Below, one piece after another: positions 18,461-26,196 of a stretch of DNA of 64,000 nucleotides. The notes beneath the pieces are model-generated. The model was not told where the DNA came from. It did not search any database and worked only from the letters and a program-made list of their open reading frames with translations. The position numbers were made by a program, and so were the translations under genes. Each line of letters begins with the position of its first letter. Position 1 is the first letter of the stretch. This DNA is from CAZAFL01 sp964484465 (GTDB lineage: Bacteria; Bacteroidota; Ignavibacteria; UBA10030; SZUA-254): the NCBI GenBank assembly GCA_964484465.1, contig CAZAFL010000001.1, positions 124,001-188,000 of the forward strand, in the 5' to 3' direction.

Positions 18461-18572
18461 ACCTAAGGGAGATAAGCATTTCCGGAAATATCACATTCAC
18501 GTTCCTGTTGATTTTGTATGAAATCCTCTGCATATTGATTGTACTTTTCGAAGAGTTTAATTGGGGAAAATC

Positions 18573-21146
18573 ATGCGAACATTCTTTTTCCACGTTGCTA
18601 TTACTCTCGTTGTTTTTACTGGTGGGGTTTTTCTCGGTAGTAAAAAGAGCACAATCAGCAACCGGTCTTCACGACTTGAAAACGAGCGACTGGAAGCCTC
18701 GTATGCCCTCCAGGCAATGCAGTGGTACAATAATCAACGGGCATATCCTTTCGGACATATTCCAGAAGAATGGCGAGAGAAGGCATATAAACATATTCAA
18801 CAAAATAATTTCCAGAAATCATCCTCGTCCACTTCGCTTTCATGGAGTGAACTCGGTCCTGTAAACATCGGAGGCAGAGTCCGTTCGATAGTGATTGATC
18901 CCACAAATTCGAACGTGATGTACTGCGGCTCGGTGAGCGGCGGAATCTGGAAGACAACTAATGCGGGGACATCCTGGTCTCCGATAAGCGACGTCGCTTC
19001 TAATCTCGTTATCGGCTGCCTTGCAATCGATCCAACAAATTCCAGCGTCATTTACGCTGGAACAGGCGAAGGATATTTCAACGTTGATGCGCTGCGCGGC
19101 GCAGGCGTATTGAAGTCTACTGATGCCGGCGCGAGCTGGGCATTAAAAACTAATTTTAGCACACCCGATCCGAATTATGGTTACTATTATATTAACAAAC
19201 TTGTGATTCGGTCTGATAACACAAGTGTTATTTTTGCAGCGTTAGACGGTGGCATTTGGAAATCTACCGATGCAGGCACTTCCTGGACGAAACTTGCGAT
19301 TGCTACCACGTCTTCATTTTGTGTAGATCTCGTTGCAGATCCGACAAACGCAAATATCATGTATTCGGCATTCGGTCTTTTTGCGACCGACGGAATTTAT
19401 AAAACTACAAACGGCGGTTCAGGCTGGACAAAACTGAGCGGTGGTTTGCCGACCGCAGGATATAACCGTATCAGTCTGGCAATAGCTCCGAGCAATGCTT
19501 CTATTGTTTATGCGGTGTTCGACTCTGCAACAACTCATCAGACACATAGTATCCAAAAATCGACGGATGGTGGAGTATCCTGGAATCCGGTTACCAAGCC
19601 CAGTGATGTCTCGACGGGTGAAACACATCTGGGTGGACAGGGATGGTATAACAATGTGATAACGGTTCATCCAACCGATCCGAACACAGTTGTGATAGGA
19701 GGAATTGATCTTTTTAAAACTACAAACGGTGGGAACAGTTGGACGCAGGTGTCCGATCCGAGCGGTCCACCGAAAGCACATGTCGATCAGCACGCACTCG
19801 TGTTTGATAAAACGAACACGAATTTATTGTATGTGGGAAACGACGGTGGTATGTTCAAATCGACGAACAGCGGCTCAACATTCTTTGCGGTGAATAACAA
19901 TCTCGGTATTACACAAATGTACAGTGCGGCTGTGCATCCAACCTTGACGACCTATCTAGCAGGCTCCCAGGACAATGGGACCGTAAAATCGACAGGAACG
20001 ACATCGTGGACTCAGGTATTCCCCGGTGACGGCGGATTCACCGCGATTGATTTCACCACTCCAACAACAATGTACACCGAGTACGTGTATCTTTGTATTC
20101 AGAAATCCACAAGTTCAGGTGTGGGAGGGACGTGGTCGAGGATGATCAGCGGTATTCCCGCTGCGGGTAACAATCAGGGCGACGGCACTTCAGACCGCTG
20201 TGAATTTATAGCTCCTTTCGTGATGGATCCGTCGAATTCACAAAACCTCGTTGCAGGAACGTATAAGATTTACCGGACGACAAACGGCGCAGGAATGTGG
20301 TCGGCAATCAGCGGTGACCTCACCGGAGACGCGGCGGGTCAGAATGCAACGATCACAGCCATCGCTGTAGCGAAGACATCTTCCGCAACAATCTATGTCG
20401 GAACAAGCGGAAGCACTACCGCAACGGCAAAAGTTCAGGTTACGACGAATACCGGTTCAACATGGAACGATGTTACGGGCACCCTGCCCGATCGTCATGT
20501 GAAATCGTTTGCTATAGAGCCCGGCAATGCTTCGCATGCGTATGTAACTTTTTCAGGATATGGAACCTCTCACGTATATCGGACCGTCAACACAGGAGTC
20601 TCATGGACGAATGCGAGCGGCGATTTGCCCGACCTGCCAGTGAATGCGATAGTGATAGACCCTGCGAACAGCAGTCACCTGATTGTCGGCACTGACCTCG
20701 GTATTTTTGAATCTGTCAATGCCGGAACAAATTGGACGCAGCAGACTACAGGATTTCCTAATGTTTCTGTGGATGATCTGGATTTGAGGAGCGATGCTGT
20801 TCTCTTCGCTGCAACACACGGCAGGGGGTTATTCAAGACGAACGCGCCTGTCGCTGTTCAGGATGACCGGCCGTCTTACCCGACAAACTTTTCGCTTGCA
20901 CAGAATTTTCCCAACCCATTTAACCCAACGACGAAAATTTCGTTTTCCATTACAGACAGATCGCTTGTCCGTCTTCAGGTGTTCGATGACATCGGGCGGG
21001 AAGTTGCGGCCCTCGTCAATCAAGAGCTGTCTCCGGGTACGTACGACAAAGTATTTGATGGATCCGGCTTCGCGTCCGGCGTGTACTATTACACGTTAAC
21101 AGCCGGGAAAGATGTTCTTTCGAAAAAAATGTTATTGTTGAAATAA
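18573..21146 (+). CDS. T9SS-secreted sortilin/BNR-type beta-propeller protein
   Basis: About 857 residues from ATG 18573 (MRTFFFHVAI), preceded by GGGGAA. After the signal anchor come many Asp-box/BNR units, such as STDAGTSWT, TTNGGNSWTQ, TTNGGSGWTKL and GIWKTTNAGTSW, each with a companion strand of the type DPTNSNVMYCG. The fold is that of VPS10/sortilin-like ten-bladed propellers. The C-terminus is a type A sorting domain (SLAQNFPNPFNPTTKISF, then GVYYYTLTAGKD, ending KKMLLLK), so the protein is exported by the type IX system and anchored or released at the surface. The ligand is unknown. It is the first of four adjacent T9SS cargos. Confidence 0.88.
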   Translation: MRTFFFHVAITLVVFTGGVFLGSKKSTISNRSSRLENERLEASYALQAMQWYNNQRAYPFGHIPEEWREKAYKHIQQNNFQKSSSSTSLSWSELGPVNIGGRVRSIVIDPTNSNVMYCGSVSGGIWKTTNAGTSWSPISDVASNLVIGCLAIDPTNSSVIYAGTGEGYFNVDALRGAGVLKSTDAGASWALKTNFSTPDPNYGYYYINKLVIRSDNTSVIFAALDGGIWKSTDAGTSWTKLAIATTSSFCVDLVADPTNANIMYSAFGLFATDGIYKTTNGGSGWTKLSGGLPTAGYNRISLAIAPSNASIVYAVFDSATTHQTHSIQKSTDGGVSWNPVTKPSDVSTGETHLGGQGWYNNVITVHPTDPNTVVIGGIDLFKTTNGGNSWTQVSDPSGPPKAHVDQHALVFDKTNTNLLYVGNDGGMFKSTNSGSTFFAVNNNLGITQMYSAAVHPTLTTYLAGSQDNGTVKSTGTTSWTQVFPGDGGFTAIDFTTPTTMYTEYVYLCIQKSTSSGVGGTWSRMISGIPAAGNNQGDGTSDRCEFIAPFVMDPSNSQNLVAGTYKIYRTTNGAGMWSAISGDLTGDAAGQNATITAIAVAKTSSATIYVGTSGSTTATAKVQVTTNTGSTWNDVTGTLPDRHVKSFAIEPGNASHAYVTFSGYGTSHVYRTVNTGVSWTNASGDLPDLPVNAIVIDPANSSHLIVGTDLGIFESVNAGTNWTQQTTGFPNVSVDDLDLRSDAVLFAATHGRGLFKTNAPVAVQDDRPSYPTNFSLAQNFPNPFNPTTKISFSITDRSLVRLQVFDDIGREVAALVNQELSPGTYDKVFDGSGFASGVYYYTLTAGKDVLSKKMLLLK

Positions 21147-21197
21147 ATTTTTTCCTGTTGTCTCCATAACAGAGATTAGTTCTTCTGTTACCAAACG

Positions 21198-21220
21198 TGG
21201 TCGCCTTGTAAGCGCGACCA
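21198..21220 (+). promoter_or_regulatory. Leader hairpin before the caspase-like gene
   Basis: TGGTCGC (21198-21204) pairs perfectly with GCGACCA (21214-21220) around a 9-base loop. It is not followed by a T-run, so it is not a classical terminator. It lies 30 bp upstream of the unusually strong AGGAGG ribosome site (21239-21244) and may act as a stabiliser or attenuator of the downstream mRNA. Confidence 0.35.
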
Positions 21221-21249
21221 TCTTAAGAACCTTTAACCAGGAGGTTTTT

Positions 21250-24200
21250 ATGAAGCGTTCTTCTGTTTTGTTTATTTTTCTTACTACGTGTATTTTTTCT
21301 ACTCTCCACGCGCAAGGTCCAAAAGGTGCATACAGAAATTTCAAACCCAATTTTATTAATAGTGTTGCTACCGCCCCGAACGCCGTTACAAGTGCTGCAA
21401 CAACAGTCGGTGCGACTGTAGCGACGCTCCACGGTACCGTCGATCCCATGGGTACGTCGACGAGCGGATGGTTCCAGTGGGGAATCTCTCCCACATTGAC
21501 TGACTCGACTGCAAAACAAAATATGGGCAGTGGTAACGGTGCGGTTTCGCTGAACAAAACGCTGACAAGCCTTATTCCCAATACAACATATGCGTTTCGT
21601 GCTGCAGCAAACAACATTGACGGCTCTTCATTCGGAACAACCCTGCAGTTTACCACTCTCCCATTTACACGGGACAGTGCAATTGCCCGCGTGATATCGC
21701 AGGTGATTAATCCAAGCGCATACAAAAATACCCTGGTCGCTTTTTTGTATGACCCTCCGGGCAGTGACTCCACCTTAACGTCAGGATATACTCTCACCAC
21801 GGTAGAAAGCACTGCAGTTTATCCTGTAAGCGGAAGCCAGTGGTTCTTCTGGATTGACCTCACGGGGGATATACGGTTTGCTCATCCCTGTCAGTTTGTC
21901 CTCGTGGATGGTGTTACCGCATCAATACAGGTGTATAACGTCGATTGGTGGCCGGTGATCAAACCACCGAGTCTGAGTCCGTTTCAGAAATGGAGCACGA
22001 TTGAGGAACGATACAAAGACAGTACAAGCATCATTTACGGGAACTATACCGGGACGCCAGAACCGCCATACGCGGTGCCCAAACATCAGCGGGGAAACCT
22101 GATGAACGATCAGTTGAACCGCCTCATCCTCTTCAAAACAACTGGAGCGTTAAGCGGGAACACATGCGGTATCCTCGTGGGCGGCGCAGCGGGAAGCAAG
22201 GGAGAAACAAATGCATGGCAGAACGACCTCGATTCCATCAAGACGGCATTGACGACGCCCGCACCGGGAGGGGGGAGCGCCATGACAAGCGAAGTCCAGG
22301 TGAAAAACAATGCCTCAAAAGACGATATCCAGAAAATGATAGATACTACAGTCGCGCACAATTGCAACTCGATTATTTTTTATTACAGCGGTCATGGCAT
22401 GCGGGCAAACGGGGGAGGCTTGTTTCTGACTGACGGCAAACTCTCTTACACCGTCCTTGCCACGATGCTGAATAAAGGAGGGGGTCTCAAGTTCAAGGAC
22501 CTTATTCTCGACAATTGTTTCGGCGGCATCTCTATTCCGAGTTTTACATCAAAGCCCATTCCTGTCACTATTCTCACTGCGGCCGATTCTACCAAGACAA
22601 GCTCGGGAAGTGTGACGTTTATCGACAAGAATGGTGATGGAAAATTAAACGATGGCGATTCAATAACAACAGGTCAGGGAGCATACACCGAATCATGGAT
22701 GAAGTGCTGGAGAAAACTGCGGGACAGTTTGAACCGCAACCCGACACTGAAGGAAATTCACGATTGGATCATAACGGCGAATTACGATTCCATCAAACAA
22801 AAGCAGAACCCCCAGTATAAACAAATTATTCCCCCGGTCATTTTCCACCGGACGATCAGCAGTCCGGGCTCGTACGACTTTACAGGAACCGGCTGCACGA
22901 TAATGTTCTATGGCATCGGAGGAACCTTCGATGTGACCGTGGCACACTGGTTTGACCCGCTGCCGGGTGCAACCGTCTGTCCCGGTGATACCCAGCTCCG
23001 GACACTATCCGGATACGATTATTGGGACATCCAGCAATTTCCGACGGTTTCTTTCAGTGCCGATGTTTGTTTTCTGTTCGATTCGACCTCCGAGGGCTTT
23101 GAATCGATAGGCGCACGGCTTGGGACAAGAGTGAACCAATCACAATGTGTACAGAGTGTGCCGGGCGCACATTTCCAGGGGCCATATTTGTGCGGTTCCA
23201 CGAATCACTTTAGTCAGTATGTTATGGCGTCAGCAACACTGACTTCGGTTGATGTTACCTATGACCGGCGATGGAACCTTATCTCGGTTCCTGTTCAGGT
23301 AAGTGACCTGCGAAGGAATATTCTGTTTCCATCTTCACAGACGAGCGCATATTATTATAATCACGGGTATGTCTCGACGGACACGCTCGGGTACTGTAAC
23401 GGCTACTGGCTGAAATTTTCCAACAGTCCTACAACAACATTTACCGGAAATATCGTGCTGAATGATACCTGTCCGATCGTGAAAGGATGGAACCTCATTG
23501 GCTCTATTTCGGGACCGGTGCCACTGAGTAATGTTTCTGCTGTACCGGGTTCAATTACCCTTTCAGGGTTTTACGGGTATGCGAACGGATATCACCCAGT
23601 CGATACTCTTAAGCCCGGAAAGGGATATTGGGTGAAGGCGTCGGCGGCAGGGCAGATTGTTCTTACCAAACCGCCTGCTGCTGTACCAAAATCACAGGTT
23701 CGAGTTCCCGATCTTACAAAACTGAATAGCCTCACACTTACCGATGCAAATGGCTCGAATCAGACATTGTATTTTGGGGATGAAAGCGCAATGGACAACA
23801 ATGCTGAGCTTGAAGCACCCCCGCTTCCTGTAGACGGGGCGTTTGACGCAAGGTTTGCGTCGAACCAGGTTATTCAGCTTCATCCTGCGTCATTTGAAAA
23901 ACCGATGGATTTTCCGATACAGCTTGCATCGGCGGCGTACCCGCTCAACGTGGAATGGAATATTGTCGGCAACAGCTTTGTATCATATTCTCTATTCGGG
24001 AAGAAGAACCTGAGCGGCAAAGGTTCATTGTGGATAAAAGAAGGTCCGCTTGTTCTTTCCGTTCAACATCGCGGTTTGCCGAAGCAATTTGCGCTGTTGC
24101 AGAATTATCCGAACCCATTTAACCCGACGACAACCATCGGATTTGAACTGCCTGTAGCGAGTAACGTGAGTCTGAAGGTGTACGACATCCTCGGACAGGT

Positions 24201-24369
24201 TGTTGCAACACTTATCGACAATAAGCAGTTCGACGCCGGTGAACATACTGCATACTTTGATGCCGGCACATTGGGAAGTAGCGTGTATTTTGTCAGGATG
24301 TCGGTTGAAGGCGTTGGAGAAAACGGTGGTACGTTTACGAGCATTAAGAAGATGGTTTTGATAAAATGA
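21250..24369 (+). CDS. T9SS-secreted caspase-like (clan CD) protein with FN3-type domain
   Basis: 1039 residues with a signal peptide (ends STLHAQ) and a perfect AGGAGG site. In order: a fibronectin-like domain (about 38-137, with GTVDPMGTSTSGWFQWG and LIPNTTYAFRAAA); a unique region; and a clan CD protease-like domain with the His motif YYSGHGM (about 378-384) and the Cys motif LDNCFGG (about 420-426). Next is an EF-hand-like loop DKNGDGKLNDGDS (about 459-471). A C-terminal module has two WNLI units, GYWVK and QTLYFG, and the protein ends in the sorting domain (LQNYPNPFNPTTTIGFEL, ending KKMVLIK). It is likely an extracellular cysteine peptidase, like gingipain-class enzymes. The exact family cannot be settled by eye. 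Confidence 0.82.
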   Translation: MKRSSVLFIFLTTCIFSTLHAQGPKGAYRNFKPNFINSVATAPNAVTSAATTVGATVATLHGTVDPMGTSTSGWFQWGISPTLTDSTAKQNMGSGNGAVSLNKTLTSLIPNTTYAFRAAANNIDGSSFGTTLQFTTLPFTRDSAIARVISQVINPSAYKNTLVAFLYDPPGSDSTLTSGYTLTTVESTAVYPVSGSQWFFWIDLTGDIRFAHPCQFVLVDGVTASIQVYNVDWWPVIKPPSLSPFQKWSTIEERYKDSTSIIYGNYTGTPEPPYAVPKHQRGNLMNDQLNRLILFKTTGALSGNTCGILVGGAAGSKGETNAWQNDLDSIKTALTTPAPGGGSAMTSEVQVKNNASKDDIQKMIDTTVAHNCNSIIFYYSGHGMRANGGGLFLTDGKLSYTVLATMLNKGGGLKFKDLILDNCFGGISIPSFTSKPIPVTILTAADSTKTSSGSVTFIDKNGDGKLNDGDSITTGQGAYTESWMKCWRKLRDSLNRNPTLKEIHDWIITANYDSIKQKQNPQYKQIIPPVIFHRTISSPGSYDFTGTGCTIMFYGIGGTFDVTVAHWFDPLPGATVCPGDTQLRTLSGYDYWDIQQFPTVSFSADVCFLFDSTSEGFESIGARLGTRVNQSQCVQSVPGAHFQGPYLCGSTNHFSQYVMASATLTSVDVTYDRRWNLISVPVQVSDLRRNILFPSSQTSAYYYNHGYVSTDTLGYCNGYWLKFSNSPTTTFTGNIVLNDTCPIVKGWNLIGSISGPVPLSNVSAVPGSITLSGFYGYANGYHPVDTLKPGKGYWVKASAAGQIVLTKPPAAVPKSQVRVPDLTKLNSLTLTDANGSNQTLYFGDESAMDNNAELEAPPLPVDGAFDARFASNQVIQLHPASFEKPMDFPIQLASAAYPLNVEWNIVGNSFVSYSLFGKKNLSGKGSLWIKEGPLVLSVQHRGLPKQFALLQNYPNPFNPTTTIGFELPVASNVSLKVYDILGQVVATLIDNKQFDAGEHTAYFDAGTLGSSVYFVRMSVEGVGENGGTFTSIKKMVLIK

Positions 24370-24471
24370 TGTTAGAGGTAGTTGAGTATGTTAGTAAATG
24401 AGTAGGTGAGCTATGGAGTAAATAAGTAGAGTTTCTATGAATTGCGGGAACGATTTTCCCGATAGGATACC

Positions 24472-24500
24472 AAAAAAGGTCGGTACATGCCGACCTTTTT
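24472..24500 (+). terminator. Rho-independent terminator
   Basis: AAAAAAGGTCGG, a 6-base loop, CCGACC and then five Ts form a GC-rich stem with A/T flanks, about 100 bp after the caspase-like gene. The stretch 24370-24471 before it holds nothing recognisable. Confidence 0.85.
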
Positions 24501-24572
24501 GTTTATGTTCCCTTTTTTTTGTACATATTGTACATTCTTTTATTCGTCCATTTTCTTAACACACTGTTGCTG

Positions 24573-26114
24573 ATGGGGCGTAGACTACCCGCAAAGGGAA
24601 TAATTTTTCTGCTACTGTTAATGCTCATTGCGAATACCGTATCTGCCGGTCAAAGGCAGACAAGCACCGGGCGAAGCAGTTTTGTATTTATGAAAACCAT
24701 GCTCGACTTAAGAACCGATTTCGATGCAAACAACATCCGAATGACGATGCGCAATAGCGGTCAGCTTATCGATTTCAATGGAGGTCCTGGCTTCGAGTGG
24801 CCAAATGGCTCTTTCCATCATGTCATCTACACCGGGGGATTATGGATTGCGGGGAAGGTAAATGACACGCTCCGAATTGCAGCAGTACAGTATGATACCT
24901 CCTGTTTCCAACCCGGAATTATGCAAACAAGGTTTATCAGTAATCCCACGGACTCTTCGTTCCGGTTTTATACTATACGACAATCGGATACTGCGGGCGT
25001 GCCGGATTTTGATTCCTGGCCCGATAGCCAGGGGGCTCCGACGCAGTATGGATTGCCCCTCAAAAAGGGGGGAGAAAATATTTTTTGCGTGTACAATGAT
25101 GGCAGAATTGTCGGAAGAGAATTCCATACAAAGTCGCTCGGTGTTGAAGTTGAACAATATGTTTACGGTGACAGCATTACGGGGGATGTATTCAACAACC
25201 CGCCGAATAATACCGTCTATGCGGAGTTCCGGATTGCAAATCGTGATACGCTTGATATCGACTCAGCGTACATTTCACTCTGGCTCGACCCCGACATCGG
25301 CGAGAGTACGGACGATGTTACCGGGGTTGATACGTCGCTTGCACTGGCATATTGTTACAACGGTCGTGCCACCGACGCGGAGTATGGGACAACACCACCG
25401 GCAGTCGGTCTGCTCGTGCTGCGCAGTCCGGATGGATTCGTGCCACCGGTCGTACCACATTCGTTTGTTTCGTATAACCCATCGCTGCCGAGCACATTTT
25501 CTTACCCCGACAGCACCCCACAGGCATACAATTATCTTAGGGGGTACAAGAAAAATGGTGCTCCAATTATCGATCCGTCCACGGCCTTGCCTACGCTCTT
25601 TATGTATTCCGGAGACCCGGTGGCAAATACAGGATGGGTTGACACGACTGCAGAGGAAAAAGCGTTTCTATTCTCCTTCGGACCGTTTACCCTTGCGGCA
25701 GGAGATTCGACAGAATTTCATATAGCGCTGTTTGTGGCGCAGGGTACAGACCGGCTGAACAGCGTAACATTATTGAAACAGGCGGTTCCAACAGTGATAC
25801 AGAACTACACTTCAAAACTTGTTTCTGTTCGCCAGACAACAGTCTTACCGGCTGATTTTGAGTTGTTTCAAAATTTTCCGAACCCGTTCAACCCTACATC
25901 AACAATACAATACAACCTGCCACATTCGGCGCATGTTATTCTGAGGGTATACAACACTCTGGGACAGCTCGTTGCTACGTTAGTCGATGCGGTACAAACT
26001 GCTGGTGTGCAATCAGTACAGTTTAATGCGGGGTCGATTTCAAGCGGAGTATATTTTTACCGTTTACAAACGGAAATTTACAGTTTCACGAAGAAAATGG
26101 TTGTTATAAAATAA
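24573..26114 (+). CDS. T9SS-secreted protein of unknown function
   Basis: About 513 residues from ATG 24573 (MGRRLPAKGIIFLLLLML, signal ending VSAG). A TTG further upstream at 24519 is less convincing. The body contains GGLWIAGKVNDTLRIAAVQY and a calcium-style loop WLDPDIGESTDDVTG, then PPAVGLLVLRSPDG. I recognise no catalytic motif. The C-terminus is a type A sorting domain (FELFQNFPNPFNPTSTIQY, later GVYFYRLQTE, ending KKMVVIK). A small palindrome GTACATATTGTAC (24521-24533) and a weak promoter-like TTG-N20-TACATATT precede it. It is the third of four adjacent T9SS cargos. Confidence 0.82.
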   Translation: MGRRLPAKGIIFLLLLMLIANTVSAGQRQTSTGRSSFVFMKTMLDLRTDFDANNIRMTMRNSGQLIDFNGGPGFEWPNGSFHHVIYTGGLWIAGKVNDTLRIAAVQYDTSCFQPGIMQTRFISNPTDSSFRFYTIRQSDTAGVPDFDSWPDSQGAPTQYGLPLKKGGENIFCVYNDGRIVGREFHTKSLGVEVEQYVYGDSITGDVFNNPPNNTVYAEFRIANRDTLDIDSAYISLWLDPDIGESTDDVTGVDTSLALAYCYNGRATDAEYGTTPPAVGLLVLRSPDGFVPPVVPHSFVSYNPSLPSTFSYPDSTPQAYNYLRGYKKNGAPIIDPSTALPTLFMYSGDPVANTGWVDTTAEEKAFLFSFGPFTLAAGDSTEFHIALFVAQGTDRLNSVTLLKQAVPTVIQNYTSKLVSVRQTTVLPADFELFQNFPNPFNPTSTIQYNLPHSAHVILRVYNTLGQLVATLVDAVQTAGVQSVQFNAGSISSGVYFYRLQTEIYSFTKKMVVIK

Positions 26115-26196
26115 AATTTTTGGGCTGATTCACTTAGACTGTGAGTATCGGTCAATATTATGAATAATATATGAGGCGAAAGGACCAGACGAAAAG

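Noticed and set aside
18561..18572. TTG start four codons upstream of the sortilin-like gene
   Set aside because: The ATG at 18573 directly follows GGGGAA and gives a clean signal sequence.
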